From Nitzschia sp. pyKryTriq1 (taxonomy: Eukaryota; Bacillariophyta; Bacillariophyceae; Bacillariales; Bacillariaceae): DNA of 64,000 bases. Where the stretch lies: NCBI GenBank assembly GCA_956465555.1, contig OY101115.1, positions 2,666,001 through 2,730,000 on the forward strand, written 5' to 3'. Shown piece after piece: positions 12,345 to 22,996 of this stretch; position 1 is the stretch's first letter, and each line of letters begins with the position of its first letter. The translations under genes were made by a program, and so were the position numbers. A model generated the notes under the pieces. It saw nothing but the letters and a program-made list of their open reading frames with translations, was not told the origin of the DNA and did not search any database.

Positions 12345-13270
12345 GATGTCGAATTTTGTGAATAACACAAGAGACACACTCCGATGTTTTGTTGTTGTGT
12401 GTGTCAGTGTTCACTGTTCAGTGCTTTACCCAAATCTTTTCATCATCTTTCCCGCCCTCCGTCATCGCGGTACCAGGTTCGGTCGGTAGGCGGTCATCGG
12501 AATGATGGAGCAAGAGACATTGCTTGTGTGGTACAAAGTTGACGTAAAATCCCACATACGTAACACATGTTACTGAATCCCTGTAGAATTTCGCCCTCCC
12601 CAGCATCGGGGTATTATTATTCATAGGCATGCCTTCTTATATCATTTATTCCTATAAGGATAGGTAAGTACTGGTAGGCGTGCGTGCTGCGTGCGTGCCC
12701 GTGCGTGCGTGCGTTGAGATTTTTTAGGTGCGAGCCCGCTCCCCCACGCTATGTACCAGTACCAGGTACTTCGTATCAGAAGCTCATCGCGTATCATCCA
12801 ACAGTACAGTATGTACCGGTACCTACCGTACTGTACCTGGGGTACTCAATACGAACGAACGAAGCGAAGTAAAAAAGTGAACGGACGCGAGACGCGAGAC
12901 GCGATGAAGAGAGTGAAGAGTTGTGTAGACGAATTATTGAGAATTGAGAGTTCCCGCCAGCTCTCACCCTTCGACGGACTGTTGTATTCAAACCCACAAA
13001 CCAACGCTTGAATCATCCACCTTCCTTCCATGAGAATCAATACTACACACAGTGACCCCCATCATTCAGGTTAAGGTTGAAGTCAAGTTCACTAAACAAT
13101 ATTCCGACTAGAAATTCTGTGTTGGAAGCTGGAAACGAGAGCACAAGAAAATCTGTGAAGAGCGCAACTACATTTCCGTTCGAAAGAATAACACTGGGTG
13201 TCCCTACGAACCCGGACGAATCTGTGGAAACGTTGTCGAATTTTTTATTGTTGTTGATCCGTCCAAGAAG
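12345..13270. other. intergenic with GTAC-palindrome cluster and GTGC simple repeat
   Basis: No supported gene. A GTGC/GCGT simple repeat runs through about 12678-12716. A dense cluster of GTAC-centred palindromes (nine GTAC in about 100 bp) occupies 12750-12847. The right end should hold the promoter of the RING gene. Confidence 0.5.
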
Positions 13271-14836
13271 ATGATATCGCGGTCAAAGCAGCATGCCAGC
13301 GATGATATTCGAAGCTGGTTATTAAACGCGGTGTTGTTGATTGCTTGGTGCATGCCGTTTGTATCGTGCACAGGAACTCGGGCTGTATTATCGGTCGTAG
13401 ATTTTTCACGATACGCATATGCTTGTGAAATTTCCAGCTATGGGAATGTCCTCGCGGAGGACATGGTCTATCGAGCCGTTTTGATGAAACCACCAGGAGA
13501 TCCACAATTGTGTGAATTCCCTCCACTATTCTCTGATCCAGATTCCAACCGGACGCTACCGATAGAACTCAAATCGCCTTTGGCGCTTTTGGTGAGCCTG
13601 GGAGGATGTGATGTTTATACAAAGACAGAAATTGCGCTGCGGATTTATGAAAGAGCCTCCAAATCCTTGAGGTTCATCGTCTTTTACAACAACGACGCCG
13701 ACAACAACGATCGGATCGTATCAATTCCGCCTCCTGACCAATATAGCGGTTTTGTGGTGCCTGACAACATCACGAAACTCGCATTTCTGTCTATTAGCAC
13801 CAGTGCTGGAGTTAACTTGATGGGCCTCGTCCAGAAGTATTCAGATGCAACTGGCAAGAGTCCGGAATTCCTTCGCGAGGGAGACAATGGTTGGGATCTT
13901 GCTATGGTGGTAGAACGCCTGCTTGCAATACCGAGGACACCTCCGACAGACCCCTATGACACCAACGCTACAACGATCAATGGCGGAAATTTTTATTGGT
14001 TTCGGCTCATACTATTTGCTCTTTTGATAGTATCGCCGTGCTGCCGAGGCGCATACCTGTGGTGGAATGGAGGAGGACGAATCCATTTCCGCCGCAATGA
14101 AAACGGAAGGATTGTTGGTCTTCAATATGTGTCCCCGATATCGTATTGGTTTGCATCGAATGGAATCCAAGATACCAGTTCACCAATTTCCGACCGTTTA
14201 ACAGAAGAGCAAGTTCTTGCGCTCCCCGAGATAACCTTCAAGCACCAAGAAGACGACATAGATCCAACCGACAACGACGAAGACGACCACACAGAGGACG
14301 TGGCACAAATTTTGGACGATGTGGATATTGTTGTCGGTTCTGGTTCTGCTGATGAAAACGACGAGCAAAAAGAAGCATCGCTGAATCGAGCGCTCAGCAT
14401 AAGCGAAAGTGTACGGTCAGACGAAGAACAGGTGATGGAAGAGAATATGATGACAAGCTGTACCACGTGTAGTATCTGCATCGACGAATTCGAAGCGGGC
14501 GAGCGGATAAGATTTCTACCCCGCTGCAAACACGCCTTCCACACGCCATGTATCATGCCTTGGTTGACGGAGCGCCAAGGATGCTGTCCGCTCTGTAAAA
14601 CAAGTGTGATAGAACCTGGAGAGGGGGAAGAGATGGGTCACGACACGACTACGGATGTTGATGCTACCATCAGCCACGATGAAAATGGAACTGAACATGG
14701 CTCGTTGAGCACTCCAATATCACCAGAAGAGCGAGGGCATTCCACACCGCCTGCAGATTCAGACGCTGTGGTTGTTCCCTTGTCGCGCTCGTCAGATGAC
14801 CCAGTTGTTCGGTCAGAAGTCGAAAGTCGTAGATGA
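13271..14836 (+). CDS. PA-domain transmembrane RING-H2 E3 ubiquitin ligase
   Basis: Single exon, 521 residues. An N-terminal hydrophobic segment (about residues 16-33) looks like a signal peptide. A luminal protease-associated-like region follows (ALLVSLGGCDVYTKTEIALR is the core match). One transmembrane helix lies near residues 240-260 (FYWFRLILFALLIVS). The cytosolic part has a very acidic stretch and a RING-H2 finger at about residues 396-440, with the complete C3H2C3 ligand set from CSICIDEF to CPLC. This architecture is that of the RNF13/GRAIL/RMR group of endomembrane ubiquitin ligases or vacuolar sorting receptors. Substrate is unknown. The Ser/Thr-rich tail has no recognisable motif. 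Confidence 0.85.
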   Translation: MISRSKQHASDDIRSWLLNAVLLIAWCMPFVSCTGTRAVLSVVDFSRYAYACEISSYGNVLAEDMVYRAVLMKPPGDPQLCEFPPLFSDPDSNRTLPIELKSPLALLVSLGGCDVYTKTEIALRIYERASKSLRFIVFYNNDADNNDRIVSIPPPDQYSGFVVPDNITKLAFLSISTSAGVNLMGLVQKYSDATGKSPEFLREGDNGWDLAMVVERLLAIPRTPPTDPYDTNATTINGGNFYWFRLILFALLIVSPCCRGAYLWWNGGGRIHFRRNENGRIVGLQYVSPISYWFASNGIQDTSSPISDRLTEEQVLALPEITFKHQEDDIDPTDNDEDDHTEDVAQILDDVDIVVGSGSADENDEQKEASLNRALSISESVRSDEEQVMEENMMTSCTTCSICIDEFEAGERIRFLPRCKHAFHTPCIMPWLTERQGCCPLCKTSVIEPGEGEEMGHDTTTDVDATISHDENGTEHGSLSTPISPEERGHSTPPADSDAVVVPLSRSSDDPVVRSEVESRR

Positions 14837-15201
14837 TAGCACAAGGGTTGGGGGGTGAAGGCAATCACGAGAGGAGATTTTTTAAAAGAAAGAGGGGACA
14901 GCTAGTAGTTTCATCATGGAAGCCCGTTGTCAACGGAGAGACCATGGGTAGTATACTGTACTTGCCCGAGGAATTGTAGCTTCCTACTACGAGATGAAGA
15001 GCTGGTACCGTAGCTCAGATCTCGGATGTCGTGGTACATTCTTCTAGACGTAATGGAAGAAAAAGAAGCAGCACTTGCCAACAGGTTTTTGTATGAATTC
15101 ACGAGTTTTGTCATCTTTCTTATTAGAGTAGATTTAGGTTCTCCTCGACGACTCATGCAATATTATAACACGTGGTTTGCCGTTGGCGTTGGTCGTTGCA
15201 A
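14837..15201. other. intergenic, convergent 3' ends
   Basis: Spacer between two convergent genes. No open frame of coding character and no RNA gene were recognised. It contains short direct and inverted TACTAC/GTAC motifs around 14940-15010. Confidence 0.4.
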
Positions 15202-16506
15202 TCAGTGACGACTTGATGCTACAGATTTACTAGTCGGAGGTGCAGGAGGATCATCCGCAGGCGGGCCCAAAGGTCCAAGGGCTTCTCCTCCCAGACGCTT
15301 TGCCATTACACCAATCAGTCTAGAATATCCCCCAACAGATACAAGGACACGAGTCGCATGACTAGCATAAAAGAAATGAGAATCTGGGTGATAGCCTTGG
15401 CTTGTTTGCGCATTGACATTGTATCCTGCTATTCTGATGGAATCCTCCAAGCACTTGGCGTACACCATTCCTTTCAGCGCATGTTTTCCTCCTTGATGGG
15501 ATCCTCCAATCAATTCCACGTTTTCATATCCATAATGCTGGGTAGCTTTGTGGATCTCTTGCAGGTATTGCACTACACTCGGAAAGTAGCGGTCTTTCAT
15601 TCTTTTCGACATTCCACCCTGTTTGAGTAATGTAAGCACGTCAATGGGCGTGTAGTCGTCAGATATCATATCTCCAAGGCGAAGGTGTATCAAAAATGTC
15701 GTTCGATTGGGGATAATGTCAAAGCCAGGCTTCCCACGCTTTTCCGCGAAGATTCTGTCCAAAATCTCGAGATGCATATCCGTGTCGTTGCCCGCACGGG
15801 GGCACGCGTCTCTCATGTAGAGCTCCGAGATGGTATCTGGTGGAAACCGCTTATTCTTGCCCTTCCCGCTCAATGTTTTCCAGTGGCAAGGCGAAATATT
15901 GCCACAAAACTTCGGATGATAGCAATGACACATTTTTATGCAGTCACTCAGTTTGTATAGCTGCATGGCGGGCTCCATTTCTTCTTCAGTGAGATTATTT
16001 TTGAAAAATTGGTAGGACGATTCAACGCAGCTTTGCAGAAAGTCATCGGTGACGACTGATCCAAAGTCTTTTGGTTCGAAGGATTGTGCCTTCAAAAGAG
16101 TACTCGTACTATTTTGCACTAGTACTGGTAGAGCACCACCATCCAGTGTTCGATTGGTTGCTACGTGTAATAGTGAGGCAACCTCACTCGTACTATTTTG
16201 CACTAGTACTGGTAGAGCGCCACCATCCACGGTTCGATTGGTTGCTACGTGTAATAGTGAGGCATTCGCACTCGTACTATTTTGTGGTGGTGCGTCAACA
16301 TCCAGTTTTCGATTGGAATCGGTAGCCAGTGAAGTAACCTCGGTACCTTCGATTGAGAAGGAGGTTCCAATGACTTGCAAATTGGTGGCCAATTGAGGAT
16401 TTAGGATTCCAAGTGCGTTCATAAGAACAACAAGGACGGCACACCATGACATAAGAGTGCGCCGATTTGTCATTGTTCGTCCAACGCAACAGGGGAAGCA
16501 GATCAT
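15202..16506 (-). CDS. Type II membrane glycosyltransferase-like protein
   Basis: Single exon, 434 residues. A short cytosolic N-terminus precedes a signal anchor (MSWCAVLVVLMNALGIL, about residues 19-35), the topology of Golgi glycosyltransferases. The C-terminal half carries FLIHLRLGDMISDD (near residue 270), resembling the HxRxGD donor-site motif of fucosyltransferase-type enzymes, then a region ending in SHATRVLVSVGGYSRLIG that resembles the second conserved block. The stem region holds an exact-length tandem repeat of 28 residues with NRT and NST sequons. I infer a lumenal sugar transferase, possibly fucosyl; the family is too divergent to name. Two further in-frame ATG codons lie downstream of the chosen start, before the anchor. 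Confidence 0.55.
   Translation of the reverse strand: MICFPCCVGRTMTNRRTLMSWCAVLVVLMNALGILNPQLATNLQVIGTSFSIEGTEVTSLATDSNRKLDVDAPPQNSTSANASLLHVATNRTVDGGALPVLVQNSTSEVASLLHVATNRTLDGGALPVLVQNSTSTLLKAQSFEPKDFGSVVTDDFLQSCVESSYQFFKNNLTEEEMEPAMQLYKLSDCIKMCHCYHPKFCGNISPCHWKTLSGKGKNKRFPPDTISELYMRDACPRAGNDTDMHLEILDRIFAEKRGKPGFDIIPNRTTFLIHLRLGDMISDDYTPIDVLTLLKQGGMSKRMKDRYFPSVVQYLQEIHKATQHYGYENVELIGGSHQGGKHALKGMVYAKCLEDSIRIAGYNVNAQTSQGYHPDSHFFYASHATRVLVSVGGYSRLIGVMAKRLGGEALGPLGPPADDPPAPPTSKSVASSRH
16102..16325 (-). repeat. 84-bp in-frame tandem repeat in the glycosyltransferase-like gene
   Basis: Units begin at 16102, 16186 and 16270 on the plus strand, exactly 84 bp apart. The first two are nearly identical; the third is diverged and shortened. 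Each unit encodes 28 residues containing HVATNRT and a LVQNST sequon, so copy-number change would alter stem length and N-glycosylation without a frameshift. Confidence 0.9.
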
Positions 16507-17448
16507 CTTGTTGCTGATTCCCTCTTACTTGTGCGCCAGACCTAGTAGCTTGGTCTTTTTTTTTAAAGAAAAGAAAGAAAGTTGCAGGTCGGCCGAAAGA
16601 ACTACTCCTACTCATCGTATGATAAGTTGTTGTGCGAGTGATGTTGATGCCTGCAACTAATCCAACTCCGCCAATTCTTCATTCATTCAAATTTCCTGCC
16701 TGCTGGCTCCTCGTCACGAACGGACTAACCCGGAACTTGCACACTCTCGTGCGCGAGGAGCGGCGTGCGCGTTCACCTCCAAGCAAGGAGGTCATCAAAG
16801 AATGTCCAGAGAACGAGAGGAATTAGTAGCTGGTCTACGGTAAGCATACAACGCAGATTGAAAAGATGAGACATGTCTTTGACAAGGTTACTTAGATCAA
16901 GAAATTATTACTTAGAAAAATATCGATTGACGGGCGTGCGCCAGCCAGCATCATAACGATCACCAGCTCGCAATAAATCTGTTTGATTTCGTCGAGAAAT
17001 TCAACACCCGGCAACGCAATGCTTACCTCTGTTTTGAATATTTCATTATCCGTCAAAATTGAATACACGAAGACAACATAAAATCAAGGCTTCTTGGATG
17101 CTTCATTCATCCTCCCTCACATTTTTTTGAGCCCATCATCCGATAACTGTACTGTACAAGTACACCGTACGATTGAGATTGGTAAGTTGCTGTTTTCGAT
17201 TGCCATCAGCTCCACCATGACAGTCGGTCAGTGAAATATCAAGAAACCCCAAATTGGTTCAAACGGAACCCAGTACAATCCCTACGTGGCCTGTACTACT
17301 CGCTCCACGCACACCCGGCTACGGCACACTGACTTGCATCAAAAGCTAGTGTATGAGTGCACACAACACACAACATGGTTTTTGACGATGATATTCTTCA
17401 TTCTGCCCAAATACCCAAATACCAAATCGCACTGACTTTGAATGGCAA
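16507..17448. other. intergenic, divergent promoters
   Basis: No supported gene across 940 bp between two divergent genes. A GTAC-palindrome group lies at about 17146-17170. There are A/T-rich stretches but no assignable promoter elements. Confidence 0.4.
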
Positions 17449-18923
17449 ATGTCACCTGCATGCGCTTTGATCAACGATGCCCGTTTGTTTGCTCACGAAA
17501 AGTTGTTGTTGTTTGTGTTTCCTGTTTCTATGTGCACGATAGAAAATATCTTCGATCCCTCCAAAAGAATGAGAGACAAGAAGGACAAACCCACTGAAAC
17601 CAGCGAGGAGGCGCAAGCGAAAGAGACCAGCAAAGACAAGGACGAAACCCCGGAAGAGAGCAAGGACGATGGAAAGAAGAAGGAGAATAAAGATGACGCG
17701 GAAGAGAAAGCCGAGGACAAGTACGATGACGCCGACGACGAACCCAAGGTTGAACTCAGAATCGAAATCAGGCATGAAGAAGAGAAGGAGCCTGATGTTC
17801 CGGAGAAAAGCCCTGTGAATGAAGAAGAAGACGAACTCCTCGCAGCTGAAATTAGCGAGCCAGAGATTCTGGATCCCAAGATTGCGGCGGATCTGGAATA
17901 CATCAGCCAGACTCCGCCGACCAGCCGTCTTGAAATCGCCCTCACCGAGACCCTCGAGCGCAAAGAAGCTCACATTGCCCGAATTACGGCGGAAATTAGA
18001 AAGCTGAAGGGTTTCATCAGCAAGCGAAAGCAGACCTACAAGCGCAAGAGGAAGGATGAAGGTGCTCCGACGCGAGCCCTCAGTGCCTACAACATTTTCA
18101 TTAAGGACCGTTTCGCAAAGCTTGCCAAAGAAAACGATGCAGCATTGAAGAGTGCTGATTCTGAAGCTGAACTCAAGCGTGTTCCTCCTTCCAGTTTGGT
18201 CGCATCGACTGGTAACGCTTGGAAAGACCTGCCGCAGGAAGAGAAGCAAAAGTACGAAGAGCGGGCCAAATCGGACCGCAAACGCTACGAGGAGCAGATG
18301 GCGGAGTACCAGCCCCCCGACAAACAAGCCAATCGCAAGCGAAACAAAACTGGTTACAACATGTTCTTCTCTGCTCATGTTTTGCGCTTGAAGCAGTCCG
18401 AATTGGGAGTACCGTCCGAGCGTGGATCCGTGGCTCGACTTGTGGGGACTGCCTGGAAGGTAAGTTTTTGGAGTAGTTTGGCTCGCCACTTTTTCCCATT
18501 TTCTTTGTCTCTTACATCAACCGGTTTATTCTTCGTTGCTACTCATAGTCATTGTCCATGGAAGAAAAACAATATTACGAGCGCGAGGCAGACAAGCACA
18601 ATGGCATGAACCCCGTGGAAAAGGAGGGCGACGAGGAGGAAGAAGACGACAAGAGGCAAGCCCATGGTGCGGATCCATATGCCGCCCACATGCAAGGCCA
18701 CGAAATGCATATGCATGCTCCTATGCATGGCATGCACCAAGCTCCTCAACACGACCCGCGTCATCATGCATACGCTTACCCACCGCACCACATGTACGGG
18801 CAGCCTCCTCCTCATGGATACGACTATTATGGCCATCATCCTCAAACCCGTCATCAAGGAGGCCGGGCGTCACAAGCTGGTGGAGGGTACCAGTACCCAC
18901 CACAGCAAGGACACCCATACTAA
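17449..18923 (+). CDS. Two-HMG-box chromatin protein with His/Met-rich tail
   Basis: Two exons, 17449-18459 and 18549-18923, with an 89-bp phase-0 intron, give 461 residues. A highly charged Lys/Glu N-terminal third is followed by a first HMG box (about residues 205-285: TRALSAYNIFIKDRF to YEEQMAEYQPP) and a second HMG box (about residues 298-350), split by the intron at GTAWK|SLSMEEKQYYERE. HMG boxes bend DNA in chromatin or organelle nucleoids. The tail is unusual, with alternating His, Met, Pro, Tyr and Gly. The first 40 residues contain a hydrophobic stretch and may be untranslated; an alternative ATG lies at 17569 just before the charged region. A role in general chromatin is inferred. 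Confidence 0.82.
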
Positions 18924-19709
18924 TGCGGCTGGGTTTTGCAGATGTTACAGTCTCATCAAGACACCTTTAATGTTGTGGGGTTCAATAATAATTATGAAGA
19001 TGGCGTTTCCAGCCGGCATGCTTGGGGGTTGCACGTCGCTCGGCATGTGATTAAAAGAAGCGCTTCTTGCTTTAAGAATAGTAATGTATACACGATTGTA
19101 TTAGAAATAGGCTCTCTATTGCACCTAAGTAGTACTTCCTTTTCAATTTGTACTGTGCACTTTTTCGCTGCTTTTCGATAGATACTCTACTCGAATACAG
19201 TAACGTCCTCTAGTAGTACAACTGCCAGACGATCTACAGTACAGTAGCTCCTCTACTTTCTTTCTATATCAAGAAAGCAGTTTTTGACGCAGATCAATTG
19301 CATTGAAGTTCTTGTAAATTCCAGCAGTCTACTCTCTCCTAGTGGAGACTACTACTAGTCTAGTAGAGAGAGAGAGGAAGGAAAAATATTGATCATTCAA
19401 TCCATTGGTCGCCTTTGAGAATAGCTACTTGAGCTTCTCCTTTCTCTCTCTCGTACTCCGGAGTACTCGTAGTAGTCCAAAGCCGCGTTTTTTCTACAGT
19501 AGATGTAGCGCGGGCGCTCACTTGTCCCGCTACCAGTATCGGAACACCGCCGTCTCCCGTCTCGTGTCTCGTCTCATGCATGATGTTTCTTCTTTCTTCG
19601 TTTGTCGTTGATACTATTTTCAATTTTCATCATTGCATAGACCTACTCACATCAAACTTTCAACACAGATTACGAAACTACTTTGTCAATAACTGGGCCC
19701 CGTTAGAAA
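18924..19709. other. intergenic with large imperfect hairpin
   Basis: No gene recognised. Around 19329-19375 a run of CTAGT/GTAGAG motifs forms an inverted repeat (TCTACTCTCT on one side, AGTAGAGAGA on the other). TACTCGTA-like motifs also occur at 19455-19475. Confidence 0.45.
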
Positions 19710-20149
19710 ATGGGAAACTGTTGTGGAGGGGGCGAGCAAACAGCCTCTCAGCCTACGACGAAAGCATTTCAGGGGCAGGTAATTATTTTCATGATGCGTT
19801 GAGCGATGTTTCGTCTGTACGTATCTTTAGTTGGATCCTCAACGGACGTTATTCGAATCATCCTGTGACGCTACGAGTATAGGGGCACCGCCTTGGTGGG
19901 GAACATGAAGTGACTCCCTTATCTACGACGCAAACAGCAGGAGGAAAATCCAATGAAGAACTACCACCGCCGAGGCAAGATCCAAACATGACGGCTGCTG
20001 AACGAGAGCAACAGAGACTAGAACGTGTGGCAGCTGCCGAGGCTCGCCTGAAAAAGATGGGAGGGCCTCCAAAGAAGAAAAAAGAATACAAAGATATGCC
20101 TCTTACGGGCCCAAACAGCAAACCAACCATGACATGGACCAGCGGCTAA
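19710..20149 (+). CDS. Small SVIP-like p97/VCP-interacting protein
   Basis: Two exons, 19710-19778 and 19883-20149, with a 104-bp phase-0 intron, give a 111-residue protein. It starts MGNCCGGG, a strong N-myristoylation signal with adjacent cysteines suited to palmitoylation. Residues in the second exon read RLERVAAAEAR, an exact fit to the VCP-interacting motif R-x5-A-A-x2-R. Animal SVIP has the same layout: acylated Gly2, a VIM helix, a basic segment and a small C-terminus. SVIP docks p97 at the ER membrane and restrains ERAD. The assignment is from motif and layout, not overall alignment. The GGPPKKKKEYKD segment after the helix is basic. An unrelated dually acylated adaptor remains possible. 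Confidence 0.7.
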
Positions 20150-20340
20150 GAAGGTTGTCACTACTTGTCAATGTCAATGATACCAGAAACCAGGAACAAC
20201 GACCCAAGTGTCGCCGTAACAGTCTTTTTTGCTGGGAGAGAGAAAATGATCCATTTTTCTATCCTTTTTAGCCTTGTGGAAACTAGAGTGTACATTTGAT
20301 GATGGAGTATCCTATACATAGAGTGGTTGAACGACGAAAT

Positions 20341-21241
20341 CTATTGTACCCAATCTAATCCTTCAGATTGCGCCTTGATCTTTGCAAGCTTCCAGGCAGG
20401 AGGGTTGTCATCAATAAAGTCATGAAGCTCCCTTATAACCATGTCTGCAACACCTTCTGCATCCATATCTTCCGTCACTTCGATCCTGAGGTCGGCTTGG
20501 CTATACTTGCTCTTTCTCTCTTCTAGCAAATCCTTCAGCTTTTGAAGTGGGTCGTCGCATTGTAGCAGTGGACGATCCGTGCCCTCCACACGCTTAATGA
20601 TCACTTCAGGGTCCACGTCAAGCCAGACGACGATACCGCTTTGAAGTTTTGCCCAGTTTTCTAGCCTTAGGACAAGGCCCCCTCCAGTACTCACAACACA
20701 TCGCACGTGCGAGTGAACTGAATCTAAAACTTGCGATTCCACTTTACGAAATCCATCCTCTCCTTCAGCCTCAAAGATTTTGGGAATAGTCATTTTAGTT
20801 GCTCTCTCAATAATTTGATCCGTGTCAAGAAAATTGTAGCTGCCCATTCCTGGAAGAAAGAAGAAGAAATGAATGACACTAGAACAAAAATGAAAAATGT
20901 GGGAAATGTCATCCCGTCAGGAGGCACTTACTGCGAGCTACAATATCACCCACCGCTGTTTTACCACTTCCCATCATCCCAACGAAGTATAGGTTGGCAC
21001 CGTTCAACCGAGGGCCCAGGAGACGAGCGGGGTCGATATTCATACCATCTTGGGAATTCATCAACTCTGGGTTTTTGAACGGATTATCAACTCCTTGATC
21101 GTAGGATTCAGTTGGATCTTCCCACTCAAAGCCACCCGCCTTCTGAACGGTCATAGATACGCGAGGTAAAGTCGAGGGAACAAACGCCCATGACGACGTG
21201 ATGGCCGAAGCCAGAAGGAGCGTAAAAAATTTTACTGTCAT
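20341..21241 (-). CDS. Shikimate kinase, plastid-targeted
   Basis: Two exons, 21241-20932 and 20849-20341, with an 82-bp intron, give 272 residues. The enzyme phosphorylates shikimate in the plastid aromatic amino acid pathway. The N-terminus is a signal peptide ending in SSWAFVP, a close fit to the diatom plastid motif with Phe at the cleavage site. The kinase part shows Walker A GMMGSGKTAVG split from the next block by the intron, then FLDTD (shikimate-binding Asp), CVVSTGGGLV (GGG motif) and the lid TDRPLL. All key residues are present. A C-terminal extension of about 30 residues is without known function. Confidence 0.93.
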
Positions 21242-21589
21242 GTTTCACGGTTTGAGTACAAAAGTTTCAACCGAGGTAATAATGGCTTGATCGTCTGGAA
21301 ATATTGATTAGGAAACGTAACTTGCGTGCCTTCTATTGTTTTTTCCTGATTGCGATTGTGATGGTTGGGTTATGATCGAGTGAAAGTGTATTCGTAGTGC
21401 AAAGTTGGCATTCGTGACAAATAAGAGTAAAATAAAGTGGTCTGTGGTCGGCTAATCTACTCTTACAGTATGAGTATCGGCGGTGTGTGGGCGATGTGCG
21501 TATTTCATACTTTGATGATGCAGGTGAGAGCTTTCCACCTGGAAGCTGATCATCACGAGCGTTTCGTCTCGCACGTTGACGGATAGCGG
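21242..21589. other. spacer upstream of the retroelement
   Basis: No gene seen. It includes the shikimate kinase 5' region and the left flank of the mobile element. Confidence 0.4.
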
Positions 21590-21595
21590 ACGGAT

Positions 21596-22057
21596 GTGGC
21601 CACCCCCAACGAACGAAGGACAGACAAGAAGTCGAACGAACACCCAAACCCGAAACCGATACCAAGAGAGACGACCGATGAACCTCATATCGAAAACATC
21701 TACCACCGACACCCCAACTTCAAACGAGCGACTGAGTATCTTACCGACGGAGTGACGTTCCATCTCACAAGGGAACTGACCGAGGACGAAAGACTCGAGG
21801 ACCTGCAGCTGGCACTCGAATACGGAAACCACAAGTCAGCGGATGAGAACATGGACGAGGTCCAAAAGTTGATAGCTAAGGATATCGAACACGGATTCGC
21901 CATGCCCATCCCGACAAGCGCGATAAGGAAGATCCCGGGGGCAGTGATCCAGCCCACTGGAGCAGCCAAACAATACTCAATAACCGAGAAAGGCGACAGG
22001 GTGGAAAAGGTCCGAGTGACTCACGATAACTCCTTCAATGCTGCGAATCAAACGTAG
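21596..22057 (+). pseudogene. Fragment upstream of the retroelement reverse transcriptase
   Basis: An open frame of about 150 residues starting in A1 at a GTG. Text such as LIAKDIEHGFAMPIPTSAI and VEKVRVTHDNSFN resembles the segment just before the first palm motif of DIRS-type reverse transcriptases. The frame stops at 22055-22057, right at the deletion junction, so no catalytic YxDD motif is present. Confidence 0.6.
21597..21689 (+). repeat. Split direct repeat A1
   Basis: First 93-bp copy, from TGGCCACC to CCTCATA; identical by eye to 22640-22732. It encodes the first residues of the element's truncated reading frame. Confidence 0.9.
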
Positions 22058-22436
22058 GGTCGAAGGGTGGAACGAGGAGACCGACCTCTGCACAGTCGGG
22101 ACCGTCCCAAACCGGTTGAGAATCACGAGCCATATCGTACTGGAATCGATCAGAGATCTCTGCCGACTATACGGCGGAAAGAAGACATTCGGATTTGACC
22201 CTGAAGAAATTGGGAACAAGTCACTACGGTCAGGCGCCGCCATGGCCCTAGCACTTAGCCAACGGAACTACTCAGAAATGAAGATCATGATTTTGGGGCG
22301 GTGGAGATCCAACGCATTCATGGCGTACATCAGACCCCAGATCATCGAACTCACAAGCAACCTCGCTGAGGACATGGTCGACCTTTCAGGAACCGACGCG
22401 AACAACCAAGGCGACGAGATGAGGCTGGATTTCTAG
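22038..22436 (+). pseudogene. C-terminal half of a tyrosine recombinase
   Basis: 132 residues in a different frame from the RT fragment and overlapping it by 20 bp. It carries KSLRSGAAMALA (catalytic Arg block) and LGRWRSNAFMAYIR (Trp/His position and nucleophilic Tyr), the standard order of the recombinase catalytic domain. The N-terminal half is missing, so the copy should be inactive alone. Confidence 0.7.
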
Positions 22437-22444
22437 TTCAATGG

Positions 22445-22639
22445 CCGCCCGCCATCCCTTCACACCTTGACAAGGACGAGGCAAGGAGATGTACCCAAGG
22501 GTATCCCCGAGAGAGGACGATCCTGCTACGCAAATCGGAATCGATCAGGGGCATAGGCCAACGAATTATTTCACTAACAGTACTATACCATCGGTCTACA
22601 GTGTCCGAGAGAGTTGAGGGTTTGTTGGCGCCTGCGCCA
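22445..22639 (+). repeat. Split direct repeat B1
   Basis: First 195-bp copy, identical by eye to 22802-22996. It ends in a GGCGCC-type inverted repeat immediately before A2. Confidence 0.9.
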
Positions 22640-22732
22640 TGGCCACCCCCAACGAACGAAGGACAGACAAGAAGTCGAACGAACACCCAAACCCGAAACC
22701 GATACCAAGAGAGACGACCGATGAACCTCATA
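22640..22732 (+). repeat. Split direct repeat A2
   Basis: Second 93-bp copy. Fused to B1 it creates the ATG (GCC-ATG-GCC) that the genomic A1 copy lacks. A 69-bp linker (22733-22801) separates it from B2. Confidence 0.9.
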
Positions 22733-22801
22733 AGATCATCGAGTCAACCTCGGTATCGCAAATCCCAACTTCGGAATTCTAGATTAATTAGCTTTAAAAA
22801 C

Positions 22802-22996
22802 CCGCCCGCCATCCCTTCACACCTTGACAAGGACGAGGCAAGGAGATGTACCCAAGGGTATCCCCGAGAGAGGACGATCCTGCTACGCAAATCGGAATCG
22901 ATCAGGGGCATAGGCCAACGAATTATTTCACTAACAGTACTATACCATCGGTCTACAGTGTCCGAGAGAGTTGAGGGTTTGTTGGCGCCTGCGCCA
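22802..22996 (+). repeat. Split direct repeat B2
   Basis: Second 195-bp copy and right end of the element. Confidence 0.9.

Larger units (their letters stand above)
21597..22996 (+). mobile_element. Deleted tyrosine-recombinase retrotransposon (Ngaro/PAT/DIRS-like) with split direct repeats
   Basis: The 1.4-kb unit has the order A1 - coding - B1 - A2 - linker - B2, the split-direct-repeat plan of PAT/Ngaro elements. A copies (93 bp) are at 21597-21689 and 22640-22732; B copies (195 bp) at 22445-22639 and 22802-22996. B1 abuts A2 directly, and both repeat pairs look identical. The coding part joins a fragment from upstream of a reverse transcriptase core to the C-terminal half of a tyrosine recombinase. 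The RT palm, RNase H and recombinase N-terminus are missing, so the copy is non-autonomous. B ends in an inverted repeat (TTGGCGC-CT-GCGCCAA at B2). Flanks carry acggatgt at 21590-21597 and 22997-23004. Confidence 0.8.

Noticed and set aside
12678-12716. GTGC/GCGT repeats considered as a CRISPR or satellite
   Set aside because: Only a short simple repeat with no spacer structure.
17452-18489. 345-codon open frame antisense to the HMG-box gene
   Set aside because: It mirrors the Lys/Glu-rich codons of the sense gene and has Leu/Phe-rich text without a domain.
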